A stretch of DNA of 64,000 nucleotides from Chondrosia reniformis (lineage: Eukaryota > Porifera > Demospongiae > Chondrillida > Chondrillidae): assembly GCA_947172415.1 (NCBI GenBank), contig OX359189.1, positions 2,688,501 through 2,752,500 on the forward strand, read 5' to 3'. Of this stretch, positions 43,001 through 61,261 are shown piece after piece; position 1 is the first letter of the stretch; the number at the start of each line of letters is the position of its first letter. A program made the translations under genes and the position numbers. The notes beneath the pieces were generated by a model. That model did no database searches and was not told the DNA's origin. It saw only the letters and a list, made by a program, of their open reading frames with translations.

Positions 43001-46000
43001 GGTTAATTAATAGAATTCCAAAGTTGTCATTAACATCAATTGATCTTTTGACAAAAGATAAGTTCGATGCAGTTAGAAGGAATCCTTACCCTATTAACAT
43101 TAATTGACTTTAACAAAGAAATTGTTGATGGACACACGTAAATACAGTAGTTACGTACTTAGTGTTATCAAGAGAGATATCTAGTTAATATGTTTAAAAT
43201 TAAAACAGTGCTTAAAGTAATACAATTATGATTCGCTGCATAGTCCAACTTGACAGGTATATATGCTCTCACTTGTAACTATGTACATATGTGCCAATAT
43301 ACGTATGATTTCTTTACAGATTAGGTTGTCTATGTTTATGTATAAGTTCTTTTGACCAGTACTTTAAGCACTGTCTGGGTTAACTATACCCATTTTACAG
43401 CTAAAAATGAGCTAATCAAGTAATTATTATAAACTCAATGGCTTCCTTATCAAAAGAATTTAATGTCCTAAACTTAACTAATCTCAGCATAAAGTATTAC
43501 TTAGCAAATTTAAAGGTGATAACTTTGCTGGCTAAGATATTCTATTATTATCAAAAAATTGACAATGCAAGCTATGCATGTTTGAATTAGTATACCATGA
43601 ATACACATGGAACAGGAGATGCACATGGCCGATGATCAGCCTACAGATGCAGGAACCTTCTGTGGTCTGGGACAGTTTACTGAGTGTGGTCTGGGACAGT
43701 TTACTGAGTGTGGTCTGGGACAGTTTACTGAGTGTGGTCTGGGACAGTTTACTGAATAGACATACATACAAGTAGGTATGCACTATACATGTACATACTA
43801 ATAGAATCACTGCTAAGCAACCAGAGCCATAGAAAATAATGGGAAAATTAGAATTATTTGGATGTAAGGCAACCTTAGATAAGTTACATCCAAAGTCTTA
43901 GATTCCTATTAAGGCTTCAGGTGCTGTTCCCATTTGCTTCTTACCAAATGAGGTCATGTTTAAATTCTTACAAAACCACTAGACAGGATGAAATCTCAAT
44001 CACACACTTGCTACATTGCACAATTGCTGTGGTGGCAATTGTAGCTCAGTGGCAAAAACCAGGCACCCAGTAATAGCTTCTTCTTTTTTCCCGCTTCATG
44101 ATGTTTGTGACTGATTGTGTTTTCATTCATTCATATTTCTTAACTGAGGAAGAGAACATTTTGTTTCAAGACATAATGGAAACTCAAGAACTACACTAAG
44201 CCTAACTCTAACATCACCTTGCATTCCATTTATATTTAGCAAAGACCACATCCTAACAGTGACACAACATAAGATCTGATACTGATCCTAAAGCTTTAAT
44301 ATCATCACCACTTGACTTTGGATTTACCCCACCCACTCATATCTCCTGAGGAGCAGATTGACCAATGGGTGGAACCAAAGTTCATTTGATGGGAACCAGA
44401 GTCTCCCCTTATGTATCTATAGCCATTCAAAAAGATGCTCATTGTACTCCTCAGGAGATACAAATGGATGAGTTAAAATCCAGAATCAAATGATGAGGAC
44501 ATTATTTCATGCCTGAAACATACACATACATACCTATACCCACATATCTATATACTTAAGTATGCACATAGTAATGTATGCAGTATACATAATTGAAAGG
44601 TGTAAAATGTAAAACACTTAAAATTTAAGGAAGTTGGAATGTTACTTTATTTGGTTACACTAGAGGTGTGTGATATCACAAGAGAAACCCATGTACTTAT
44701 ATACTTAAAAAGTGTCACAACTCACAGGTGTGATGAACTATTAGGGTTTGATTAACTCAATTCATCACTACTAAATAAGTGAATATATACACCACAGGGA
44801 TTCTTGTAAGAGTTTGGATAATAGTGAATTAAAATGGTCAGGTTTCCATAGGTAGAATTTTTGAAGAAAAACTGGCATTTTCCAATCTTGTTACAAAGAG
44901 ATGTACTGACTGTAGAAGCAATTATAGATTAAGGCGTCAAATGATGACAATTAAAGTTTGAAAATTGGCTTTAGGTCTTCTACTCCATTCCTAGATAGTC
45001 TTAGACAATAGACAATAGACAGCCAATTTACAAATTGTTTCAAATATTTATTGACTGTTTATTACTGATGAATGCTATATGTACATGGGACATACGTAGC
45101 AGTTCTAAGCCAGCATGGCTCCAACACATAATACCTTTAATTTATTTCCTCATTATTAAACTCTGGATTACTCTTCCACTCAAAAGGGAGTCAACCCACT
45201 GTTTTGTCTTATTTTGAAACTCATCAGTGGGACATACGTACAATGGGAACACAAGTGGGTGTCTACCAATAAATACTTTCACAAGCTAAGAAAGCTTGTC
45301 GTTGTTTCCTTTATGGGTAGATAAGCGAATAACACAAGTGTGGCTGACCACTGAAAGATAAGAGTTTCATTTAGAACCTTTCCGAGGGATGCATAATCAT
45401 GGTAGATGGTAGATGGTAGATTTTCAGTGGTGCATTGGTGTTTCCACTGAATAAAGCTCAGACAGCCAGACCCTTCTTGTTAGAATGATGCGCAGGATAT
45501 GGGAGAATTTCAATGGAGGAGGTCAAACAGCCTACACCAGATGTGTGTGTAGAGATACATTTGTATTTACGTATATGTAGATATGTGTGTATGTATGTAT
45601 AGGTGTGTACAGATGCGTATGTACAGATGCATATGTACAGATGCATATGTACAGATGTGTATGTACAGATGCATATGTACAGATACGTATGTACGTATGT
45701 AGAGATAGGTATGTATATATAGATAAGTATGTACAGATGTGTATACCAGACTAATATGCCAGTATATACATACAGCCTAAAAGTACAGTTCATGACACAG
45801 CTTTCCTGTACCAAACAGCTTATACAATGATAGATCTGTCATGACCCAAAAACAAATATGTCAATGTTCTACATTCACAGAGAATACATAAAATACCACA
45901 GTTTATACTATTACAACACCACATATCCTTGGTTCAATTTGGACAGGTACATATTCATACATACGTGTGTATTAACACTTATGCACATACGCATAGCCAG

Positions 46001-49000
46001 TAGATAGTGATATCAAAATTAACCTTAACTGGACATGCAAAGCAACATAATGCATACTTTACATGAAATGTGCATGAACCAAGGACTCACAAAAGATCAA
46101 GAAGAAGACAAAGATTCCCAGGATTACTGATGAAGGGTGGAATTGCCAGAAACAGCTGTCTGACCCAATGGAGAAAGGAAGCAAAGAAGCCTAACTGTGT
46201 CATCATCCAAAGCTCTATAGGGCTGCCCTAAATCATTAGTCTAAGAAAAGTGTGTATAGGATGCCAAGGATTCACAGAAGATCAAGATAAAGAAAAAGGC
46301 AAAGACTCCCAGGATCACTGATGAAGGGTGGAATTCCCAGAAACGACTGTCTGACCCAATGGAGAAGAAGATGAAAGAAGGGAAAAGAAGGAAGAAAAGA
46401 CTCCTGTATCTTCATCCAAAGCTCTCTTCAGGTTTAGTTCCCTATAGGCTCTTTTACAGAATAGGCATAGCATGTAGGAAAATGGTATCTTAGATTTTTC
46501 ATGGCTTATTCTCTTCATGTTTCCTCAGCTTCATAGGCATGACAACCATAGTTTTGAGAATATACTGTATTACGTAGATTATTCGTGTGTCAATGTAGCA
46601 TTACAAGCCATGTCACATTTCCAGCACTTTAATGAGCTTGCTTCCTTCTCAATGTGCTTCTGCAGTACTTACCCTCCTTTTTGACTGTATAGGGACTAAG
46701 GTCTAGTTCGAGGGGTATGTCAATTTTAGTGTCCAACTTTGATCTGAATCTCAAACCTGCAAACCTTTTCAAATCTTTCAAACAAGTCAAGGAATACAGA
46801 GCTTGTCACAAAATATAAGCCACATTACTGAACAGTACTTAGTGTACAGACGTACGTACGTACTCCTACACTTACACATTTTGGGATAAATATAGCAATA
46901 ACTAAATGTTAAATGTAGTCACTTTAAAGGTGGTTATCCCATAGACAACTGTTTTGATGTTTACGCACTATGGTCATACACAGATATAATAACACACCCT
47001 CATCTATATTCATGTAGGAGCACTCCATTAACATAAATAACACAAATATCTTATATTTAGTAACTTACAGCCTTAGAGGCTACTACGTACAGTACATATA
47101 TATTCCAATACAACCAGCATGTAGCTACGTACGTATGTACGTGTACAATACATACCTACGTATGTATTATGGATATTCACTGTAATTATATTATACTAAA
47201 CCAGCAAAGTGATCAAGGTTTACTACCTCTGCAGGGGTACTAAAGTCCTATTGAAAGTGGCAACAGATGAACACATCCCAGTAATCCGAGAAGGAAAAAT
47301 ATCAAAGAACCACAGACAGCTGTTTCACCCTCCTTAGATAAGATGTTGGTCACTTGGTTGGCTAGGCAGAGTGATTTAGTAATTATCATATTTACACATA
47401 TGTACAATCTAGCCATTTTTTTATTTTTTTTCCATCTTGGATGACTGGGAGGCGATCACTGGTTGCCATTTTTCATAGGACTTTGGTCCCCCATCCAAGA
47501 CTAGACTTCGGTCACTTGGCTGGTTTGGCATAATATCTTCCAGTGAATATTTTTGCTTATCATCCTAGCCTTTGCACGGCTCATTGCAATTAACTCCCTT
47601 TTCAACCTAGCCATTTTGTACGTATGTACATGCATTGTGCTATTAACTTCCTGTTTCAGTCTAATGTACGTTTGTGTATATACGTACGTATGTACATATG
47701 TAGGTACGTATAATGTGTAAGTACGCATGTGTGGGTGCATGTACGTATTTATGTATGCATAATTACTGTCACTTGAGGTTGAAGATACGAAGTACAAGTA
47801 TAAATGGTAGTCTTTGCAACTCAAACCACTTCTGACTATTCTGCAGACTTTTACAATTGTTGCAATACTATAATGTACAAAAGATATTGGTATAAGTAGA
47901 GATCAATATGTAGTAATTTCAGTGTAGAGCCAAACACTGTAGTATGCCATGGTATGTATCTCTATTAGAGTTATAAATGTGTGTACATACGTATATGTAC
48001 ATACATATATGTACATACGTACATACGTACGTATATGTATGTCCATGCCTATATAGGGTGAATGGTACTCGTGTTTAAAACTCAGTAGAATATGACCGTA
48101 AGTACGTAAGTATTTAGGTTTGCATACTGCTTTATCCATTCCAGTTAACTGCTCTTTGTCAATAAACAATTTTAGACAGTCTTGTATCTTTTCAGGATTA
48201 TTGCTATAAGACTACAGAACAACAAGAAAAAACTACCATTAGAAAAACAGCTTATCTTTATACACACATTGTGCATATATATGGATCTTTAGCACATACA
48301 GTGTACGTAGGTATGTATGTACGTATATACATTGGTAGGCTGAGTGTGGAGGCATACCGTGCGAGGTATTGGCAGTGAGAGATCCCAAAATGGATCAAAT
48401 GTGACTGAATCTTTGGAACAATTTTCACATTTTAGAGTGCTCTTCAACTGACCCATAAATAAATCTACACAAGAGGTGAGGAGATGGCTAATTATATATT
48501 CATATGCACCATTAATAAACAGCAAGTATTAGAGACACCTGTATTTACATAGATGTATGTACATTTATATATGTATGATTTGTCATCTTGAATGACTGTG
48601 AGACAATTGTTGACATTCAATGGGACTTTGGTCTCCCAACCAAGATCAGACTTTGGTCACTTGGTTGGTCAGGCATAACATCTCCCAGTGATTATTTCTA
48701 TCACATCATAGCCTTTCTACAGGCTTAGTACAATTACCCTTATAGTATACCATTTGATAGAATTGTAAAACAAACTAAACAATTACAGTGTAGAATATAG
48801 CGAGAGAAGAAGAAGAGAGAAGAGAGTAGAATAGAAAGCGTATACCTGGTCATATGATAGTCTAAACAATAAACAATACGTAAATGGTCACGCAATCTGT
48901 AGTTGGCCTTATTGGTTTTAAGTTCACTCTTAAAATTACAATCAGAATTATATACATATGTACGTACGTACGTACACAACTTCTATTTGTAGGTATACAC

Positions 49001-52000
49001 CCATGTACGTACGTAATATGGGTATGACCACTGAAAGATACACATACGTACATTATGCCTAACAGTGATTATCTATATTATATATCCTGACACAGGCATT
49101 TGTTCATTAAACTTCCATTTTCAATTACATTATATACATGTAAGTAATATCTATCAGTTTAATTATAGAAAATAGTTCTTAAATTTAGCCTACATTGAAA
49201 TACTATACCAGTGTGGTGTGTGCATGTGTAGGCAAATACACATGTAATGTGCGATGTGGCCAATTACTGATGCTGACTAGTGTAGGTATGTGGATGGAGC
49301 TAACCTGATATTCTACTGCACTCAGAGGAGAGATACTTATCCCATGAGTATATTGCCTTATCATCATCACTGGTAGAAGTAACAGATTAATAATATAAAG
49401 GTTACAAGGTACATATGCACATGGTAATAAGTGAATGGTTGCAAGATGCTGCATCTGAAGAAGCGTCCAATGAAATACCAGAGTACGTACTTAATGGGCG
49501 GTGGATTGCATAATCAATGTTAAATAAATTTGTTCTGCATGATATCTGATGGGATAAGATGCTTATGGCAGATTAAACAGGAAGAGATTATCATGGTATT
49601 GTACATAATATGTACATGTACGTACGGAAGATTTATTGTTTTCAATGCACATGCAATGTAGGTTTGTTAATGCAACTCACCTTTTAAAAGATTTTTGGTC
49701 AAAAACCTTCTTTTGCGGTTTGTTGAGATCATCATGTAGTCCAGCTAGTAGGAATCGAAGAAACTCCTGGCAATCTTGTTGCCTACGTATATAGAAAAGG
49801 TCAATTCACTATAATATACTGTTATAAGCTGCAGCTGGTTTTGCTTATGCACATGGATGTACAAGTGTACATACAGAATATGTATGCAGATTTTCAGGCT
49901 ACACGTTTGCAGTTATGCAGTAGGCTTATTAAACAGGGTTATAAATACTTTAAAACCTTCCTATCCCGTCAGCCTCTAGTTAGAATCAAGTACGTACATA
50001 CGTATAAGCAAAAAGTAGCTAGTATGCTTAAGGACTGTCTTGTGTTACCCCACTATAGGAGTACCTTACTGATCAAAGTTCCGCACATCAAAATGTAGTT
50101 TAGCAGTAAAAATTGGATTCATTTGCACATACGTACATGTACGTACGTATGTACTTTGGTACATACGTATACAGTGATTGCTGTATTATAACATCACAAA
50201 ACTGGATAGTAATCATATGGAGTAGCCACTCACTCATAGCCAACAAATCTTTTGGCATATTTCTGTATTTGCCCTTTGAATGAAGTAGGTGCTACTGATA
50301 TTGAACTTGCTTCAGGCGACCACATCTCTTTTAGAAGACTCGTATACGCTACAAGAATACACTTCAATGATGATGCAATATAACTCATGCATGACATTTC
50401 CACTATTACAATACGTATGTACGTACGTACGTATGGCTTTTTAGACATGTAAATTCTCCAATTTTACTATCTTGTCTATTAGGAAAGTAAATTACCTACA
50501 TACGTATGTTAATTCACAAAACAATGTTGCTGATATTGCTCCCTCATGTAGAATTAACCAGATCCATAAAGGGACTACCCTACCACTATACATACATACG
50601 TATGTACGTGCATGTATGTACTGCATGTACTGGTATTGCTCAATAAATCATATACCAGTCCAATGTTTGTAACAAATACTCCTTGCTCCTTCATACTAAC
50701 TTACATACATACGTACGTACCTTTGGCAAGCTCTCCTTTCATTGGACTCTTTGATGAATATTCCAAAGAGCCAGGATGTAGAAATATTTCAGCCAAGCCA
50801 GGTGTGTGACTCAAACATTGCAGAATTGAGTTCATAAAACACTGTCAGAAACAACAAGAAGAGAATTCAGTATACATTTCGGTTAAGAATGAAAGCTACA
50901 ACAAATTTGATTAAAAAAACTCTCACTATGTTTAGTTTCAAGATTTAGGCATTAATGAAGAAAAGCACTCAGATCTTAACAGCACGTACATATGTACATA
51001 TTTCAGTAATTAAGCATCTACATATGTACGTACGTATATTAAATTATGTACGTACGTGCATATATATACATATCTTACAGTATTCCCAAGGTTACGCAAT
51101 CCATGGAGGCCCCCAGCCTCACTGAAAATTCTAGTAGGTGGTTGACTGACTGCCTCTTTCCTCCTTGATCCCACAGCTGTAGGGGTGACTGGCTCCTCAG
51201 ACTACAGGTCATAAGATAGTAGGTAACTTGATAGTACGTAGGTAAGCACATACGTACATTCATATGAAAAATTTAATACAGCATTTTCCTACATGCTATG
51301 CCTACTCTTTAAAAAAGCCTGTAGGGAACTAAACTTGTATAGTTCAGGAATACCAGAAAGTAGGGCTAGTGCATATACGTATGTATGAATTGTTATTCAC
51401 TTACGTAGCATGGTGAACATGTAAATGAGTAAATTAAGCCAGTCATTACAAACTGAATGCCTGAAGTTTTAAAATATAGCCAAAACTGAATTTTCCCATT
51501 TATCACCACAAAGAAGTACGTATACACACATTCACATTGTGGACACTTTCACATATTGACAGTATATTGGATTCTTCTAATGAAGGTTAAGTAAATGTTT
51601 CCAAAAAACTTAAAATTGAAAGTGAACAGCTGCACTTACGACAGTCACTTTAAAAGCATTATTATTTTGAGTGACTCCTGTAAAAGTGCCACTTTTGTGA
51701 GGAGAAAAGGGAGCATTTCCATTTGACATGCAGGTAGGGACAGTGCTTCCATTAGATTTCTTTGAACTTCTCTGTCCACCACCAGACAACTTGCCAACTG
51801 TATCACCTTTGAAAAGAAAGGAAAATTTCACACACACACACACACACATGTACGCACACACACTCACACACACATGTACGCACACACACTCACACACACA
51901 TGTACGCACACACACTCACACACACATGTACGCACACACACTCACACACACATGTACGCACACACACACACATGTACGCACACACACTCACACACACATG

Positions 52001-53805
52001 TACGCACACACACACACATGTACGCACATACACACATGTTCACCTCCAATCATCTTGCTACCTTGACCCTGGGAGTAGTAACCTGATTGGCTGGAGTAAA
52101 AGGAGTCTGCCTCTGTATATTTCTTGTGATTGCCTTCCTCCCAAGCGATCACTGGTGACCTTGTTGATGAGGGACTAACTCTGTGTCCCACCTTATCAGA
52201 TGAAATGTACATATTTACATACGTATGTACGTACGTACATCAAGCACATCATAATATTATACGTATGTGTATACAGCCACACATTCTCATACGTATACGA
52301 ATAATCCATCACATCTCTTTCTTACATGCTACATCTAATTTAGATTAAAAGGCCTATAGGGAACTAAACCTAGTGAGAGCTGTGAATGAGGATATAAGAG
52401 TTTTCTGCATCTACTTCTCTTCTTCTACATACGTACGTACATGTCTTCTGATGATGATGATTCTGTGACAGCAAAACTTTTTAACACTTTAGAACGCTTG
52501 CACCCGTGGGTCTCATCATTTCACATGTCCTCTCTAACTTATTCATACATACACAAGTCTATATTGCATAATGCATGTGAGTAGTGTACTACATATACTG
52601 TAATCTAACCTCTGTGAAGACTTTATCTATTTTAGTGCTGGAGGATGGACCAGGAGACAGTGCTTTCTTTCTTGTAAGTTGAGGTGATGCATAACCTGAG
52701 CTGTAGGACACTCCACTAGATCTGTTACTAAGAATATCTGCGCCACTTCCCTAAGAAACAGGTCCAGAAACATCTACTTTAACTCTGACAATGGTCACTG
52801 TTCCAATGTACGTACGTATGTAGTTGGATAACCATAGTAACGTAAGTACCAAGGCAAATCAGACTAAACCGACTTTATTGTGTGTGAAAGATCTAAATTA
52901 CCATTTTCCTACAAGGCTAAGTGGCTTAGGAAACATAAACAAACATAAACAAACAAAAACAAACAGACTAAAACACATATATACTGAGACTTAGGGCCTG
53001 GCTGGTTTAGCCCCTTAGCCTTGTAGGAAAATGGCCTAAAGTAGTCTCGCCTAGCCAGACCAGCCAGGCTGCTATCTCACTGACTGTGTTACATCGTCAA
53101 ATGAAAATGGAGGCAAGATAGTGACCTGGGTACGAGAGACTAGTCTGTACAGATTTGTATGAGGATACATTGTATACTAGCATTGCCTATAACTAGGAAG
53201 CCGACAAGTTTAAAAATTGATTTCCCTGATATTTTTAAGGAAACTAATATGGTCAAACAAATTGGATTTACTATAATAGCTATTATTACATATACCATGA
53301 GAAATACGTAGCAAAACCGTATCTACGTACGTACATACACATAATTTCATGTATAGTAATCAATGGTGGGAAGTACAGAGTATCATGTTAACAGTCACGC
53401 CTATGTAAGTATACTTACTTGCCAAAGACCCTCTGTGGCTCTAGTCGTAGAATTACTTCTTTTGGATGATAAATCTGGATTTCTGCTGCCTCCCCTGTTC
53501 TGAACAGAGGATGATCGGCTACTGGACGATTTCTTGATGGCGTTCTTAGCGGAATTACTCCTTGATTTCCTACTACTTTGTTCAATTGGATCACTACTCC
53601 AATGGGAAGTACTTTGATAAGGCAAACTCTCAGTTACCTTTGAAGCGACACGTACGGTGCTGTTGCTAACGAGTCTATCTGATTTTGAAGCTGTTCCCAT
53701 AGTAACTTTTGAAGGATAAACGGATCTTGGATAGGGAATTGTCGGTAACAGCTTTCCATTCCTCGAGGACTCTTTTCCAAGGCTGTTTCTGTTATATTGT
53801 GCCAT
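40035..53805 (-). CDS. Ubiquitin carboxyl-terminal hydrolase, USP2/USP21-type, fifteen exons
   Basis: Exons in coding order: 53419-53805, 52610-52750, 52044-52191, 51640-51806, 51079-51201, 50721-50841, 50234-50348, 49681-49782, 49305-49369, 48358-48464, 48128-48211, 47789-47867, 46673-46774, 41689-41809, 40035-40116. All phases agree; product 647 aa. The start is the ATG at 53805 (better context than one three codons upstream). Residues 1 to about 310 are Ser/Arg-rich and probably disordered. The USP domain begins at [11 protein letters not shown] with catalytic Cys323 ([10 protein letters not shown]), a zinc site C469-C472 and C522-C525, the block LHLKRF, catalytic His601 (GGHYTA) and N618/D619 (TFNDS); it ends [10 protein letters not shown]. 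It removes ubiquitin from substrates. The domain order without insertions fits USP2, USP8 and USP21; the exact orthologue is uncertain. Confidence 0.95.
41843..41962. repeat. (CCCAY)n pentanucleotide array
   Basis: About 24 pentamers mixing CCCAT and CCCAC, just outside the acceptor of the USP exon at 41689-41809. Confidence 0.95.
42608..42780 (+). repeat. tRNA-derived SINE, best-preserved copy
   Basis: The head GGCAATTGTAGCTCAGTGAC carries a tRNA-like A box at about 42628-42641, and GGATTAGATTCC at 42672-42683 matches a B box with suitable spacing. The tail contains TTCATGATGTTTTGG. Other copies lie near 14790, 34800, 44015 and 58549. Confidence 0.65.
43660..43758. repeat. 24-bp tandem repeat, four copies
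   Basis: The unit TGTGGTCTGGGACAGTTTAC then TGAG, in the large USP intron. Confidence 0.95.
44015..44160 (+). repeat. tRNA-derived SINE copy
   Basis: GGCAATTGTAGCTCAGTGGC matches the A-box region of the copy at 42608, and the tail CTTCATGATGTTTGTGA matches too. The B-box region is replaced or deleted. Confidence 0.55.
44305..44501. mobile_element. Foldback element with about 50-bp arms
   Basis: The left arm (TTTGGATTTACCCCACCCAC, TCATATCTCCTGAGGAG) pairs imperfectly with the right arm (CTCCTCAGGAGATACAAATG, GATGAGTTAAAATCCAGAAT). A one-armed relative is at 33470. Confidence 0.7.
45600..45750. repeat. 14-bp tandem repeat (ATGTACAGATGCAT)n with drift
   Basis: About ten copies that vary between GCAT, GTGT and ACGT forms, in the large USP intron. 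The repetitive frame across it is an artefact. Confidence 0.85.
46125..46510 (-). repeat. Two inverted copies of the GAGAGCTTTGGATGA dispersed family
   Basis: Both copies include GATGAAGGGTGGAATT, CAGAAAC and TCTGACCCAATGGAGAA, then CATCCAAAGCTCT. The second copy continues to CATGTAGGAAAATGGTATCT, matching 15517 in reverse. Confidence 0.8.
47435..47590 (+). repeat. Dispersed repeat shared with 48572-48740
   Basis: CATCTTGGATGACTG...GGACTTTGGTC...CGGTCACTTGGCTGG also occurs, diverged, at about 48572-48740 in the next USP introns. Neither copy is coding. Confidence 0.7.
51826..52034. repeat. Compound CA-rich array with CATGTACGCA spacers
   Basis: Runs of CACACACA are regularly broken by ATGTACGCA and ACTCACAC units in the USP intron between exons 3 and 4. 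Confidence 0.9.
52310..52530 (+). repeat. Dispersed repeat, longer copy of the GAGAGCTTTGGATGA family
   Basis: Matches 31690-31915 in order, including CTATAGGGAACTAA, ACATGTCTTCTGA and CACCCGTGGGTCTCATCA near its end. Confidence 0.7.
52900..53033. mobile_element. Small foldback element in USP intron 1
   Basis: CCATTTTCCTACAAGGCTAAG at the left is repeated inverted (CTTAGCCTTGTAGGAAAATGG) at the right, around an (AAACA)n-rich loop. Confidence 0.8.
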
Positions 53806-55187
53806 AATCAACATTGATAGTAGAATTTATAAAATAAAACATATAAACTTTTGCTCACACGCCGCCATTTTAAAAATTTCCATAGCAACTGTACCCGAAC
53901 TATTATATGGTGAATGTAATATTTTTTTGCAAAAAAATAATGTTGTAATCCTTGCCCACATGTCACATCAATTTTAAACTCAGAAGGTGATTTACTATAG
54001 GAATGGATCCACAAATATTTGATCTTGCTTTGGGCAAAGATGATAAAGTTTATGTATACACTGCAGACTGGTTAAGAGCATATTAAAACATATATACATT
54101 ATCACATGGTTTGAGGTTTAATTTATTACTGGTACCTATATTTTTTTTTATTATTCATTTTCAGTTTACAATTCTTAATAACCTATTATATATACGTACA
54201 CTGGGAAACACAAGTTAAGCTACGTATATTACTGAAAGGTAACATCTACATATAACTGGTCTGAAGAAAACAGTTGAAGACTAAACATCTACTGCATAAA
54301 TGTTAAACTTCAGCAACATGTATATATACCTATGCATATATACACAAATAAAAACATTGAAAACAATGTAAAGTTAGAAATAGGGGATGGCAGTGTTGCA
54401 ACAGTGACTAGCACATCTAGAAAATAATAATGAAACAATACAGGAATCACATGCAAGGTTAACCATACAAAAGTGGCATAGTGATTCGATCATCCTAAAT
54501 ATTAGAGTTAGAATTTCTTCTAAATGCAGCTGCATTGAACTTATCTTTAGAAAGGGTCATGTTTCAGACAGAAGAAGACCCCTAGGGTTGAAACGTTTGA
54601 CAGCAAGAAGCAAGAAAAACTGCATCTTTAGAAGCTCTAAAAGTCAAAAGATGACCCTTTCTAAAGATATCCTAAATATTATTAGAAAATAATAAGCTTT
54701 TACATACATCTACACACATGTATAATATGAATTAACATTAAGATAAACATTACAGTGTGATTATTACAATCAGCTAAACACATACGTACGTATTTCATAG
54801 AATATACATCTACAATGCTAGGTTAATGTTGTATTGAGATAGTACAATACAGTATCAGTTGACTTTGGAAATAAACTTCTATAAAAGTCAAATTCAGTAG
54901 AATAAGAGTTCAACGACTTCTTCAGTAGATCCCGTGAAACACTACAAATATGTAAATATATAGAATGAAAGGTATGGACATGAAATGGCCTACATTGAAG
55001 TACACTATGGCTCTAGGTAACTTCAGTGGGTAAAACCCTTTTCTAAATATAATAATGAAGCCTAGCTACTAAAAAGGAGAACCATCATCTAAATGATACA
55101 CAAAATGAATAGCAGGCCTTGCTTCAATTATACAGTAAATATCTTTGTAGGACAGACTCGCCAACAAAAACTGTAAACCTCCTTCTC
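53806..55187. other. Spacer: USP promoter side and 3' flank of the sulfotransferase gene
   Basis: Next to the USP start, GCCGCCATTTT (53861-53871) is a strong YY1-type match and CCATAGCAAC (53880-53889) an RFX half site; both are plausible USP promoter elements. The rest holds a dispersed-repeat copy (54375-54500) and a local inverted repeat around 54548-54668 (CTTTAGAAAGGGTCAT and its inverse). No gene seen. Confidence 0.45.
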
Positions 55188-59955
<4,768 letters not shown>

Positions 59956-60097
59956 CTAGAAGTCCTTATTCCATCATTTACAGGCGTCGTTACGGGTTCG
60001 CCTTTTTAGACATTTCGAGGCGTTCTAATCGACAACGCAGAATAAGAGGTCCAGTGACGTCATTTTCTGCAAAAACATGGAGGTGTAAAATTTCGTC

Positions 60098-60168
60098 ATA
60101 GTCTGGCCGCTAGACCCTACTTCTCTGCCCCCGCGATGAGTAGTAGGGTGGGTCTAGCGGCCAGACTA
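60098..60168. mobile_element. 71-bp hairpin element with 8-bp target duplication
   Basis: Arms TAGTCTGGCCGCTAGACCC and its perfect inverse close a short loop. The element is flanked by the direct repeat ATTTCGTC (60090-60097 and 60169-60176), the target-site length typical of hAT elements. It lies between the two candidate first exons of the sulfotransferase gene. Confidence 0.85.
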
Positions 60169-60491
60169 ATTTCGTCCAGGACTCCTCTCGTTACCTAAGA
60201 CTGCTAGCCTAAGTACATTAGGAATTTCTAATAATGCGATAACTAAAGTTTTAAGGCAACACAATTACTCACAGCAAAGTGACTCGTGAAAAATCCAATT
60301 GGTAGCTGAATGTATTAAAGTGCAGAGGATGAAAAACTCGTTTAAAAAAGGGAAAATATAAAGTACTAGTTTGACCTCAGCTCCTAATGTAGAAGTCAAA
60401 GAATTTAAAGATTTTAAAAGTTGGATAAGCTAGAAATGGTCCGGTCAAAACCTACCCCTACGCCATAGGATAATGTTACTCTGTAACTTAC

Positions 60492-60600
60492 CAGTTATGT
60501 CTACAACTGTTGTAGTCTTACGATACAGAAGGTAAAAGCCTAGGCATAATATTACACCAACTACAGAGATCCAAATATTTCTTTTTAACATCTTAATCAT
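60492..60600 (-). CDS. Alternative first exon of the sulfotransferase gene (second signal anchor)
   Basis: An ATG at 60598-60600 opens a frame MIKMLKRNIWISVVGVILCL followed by GFYLLYRKTTTVVDITG: a basic start and one hydrophobic segment, the layout of a type II signal anchor. It ends at ACT G|GTAAGT in phase 1, exactly the phase needed to join the sulfotransferase exon at 59383-59642, just as the exon at 59844-59955 does. I read it as an alternative promoter and first exon. It could also be a leftover duplicated exon, or the first exon of an unseen gene. Confidence 0.65.
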
Positions 60601-61261
60601 CCTCCAACACTATGCACATAATGGTCGCTCGAAGAATGTTTTGACGTCACATCTAAAATTGCGTAAGCATCCGACAAGTATTTTAGCTATGTAGTAAAAT
60701 TTTAGACATAAAGTTAGGGATGACAGTACTGCAACAGTGCAGTTCCTGACATCCCTGTATTGTCCCTATAGACAAGGCTTCAAATTCAAAGCCCAAAGAT
60801 GTAATTGCACAGGAATTCAACACTATACCTCTCCCTATACAAGAGTGTCATGCAACTGCTGCTTAACAACACATGGAAAGACTAAACCAAACAAGATGCA
60901 CATGTGTTACTTTGTATATGTATAGCTATACATGGCGCCAATGCAATACAGTGCAATGGCTGAAATAATATTAACTTGATTGTAGCTATCTCAGGAGTCA
61001 TATATATATGAAAAATTAGACCTTTACTAGTTTCCTTAATCATGTCTTTCAATTAATTATGGCGTTTTCATCCCATCAATTTTAATAAAGAATATAATTT
61101 ACCATTTAAACAAAGAAATGTGCATGTACAGAGAAAATCAAACAGTGACTTCTTATACTTCATTTGGATAAACATATGTGATTATGTACTAAAAATGAGC
61201 ATAATATGCATGTTAACTTCTAGATCATCAATGTCTATAGCTGTGTTGTGCAAAGGATTAT
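60601..61261. other. Spacer between sulfotransferase 5' end and GPR157-like 3' end
   Basis: Contains a presumed promoter for the upstream first exon (60492-60600) and a partial dispersed repeat at about 60716-60760. No convincing frame. Confidence 0.4.
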
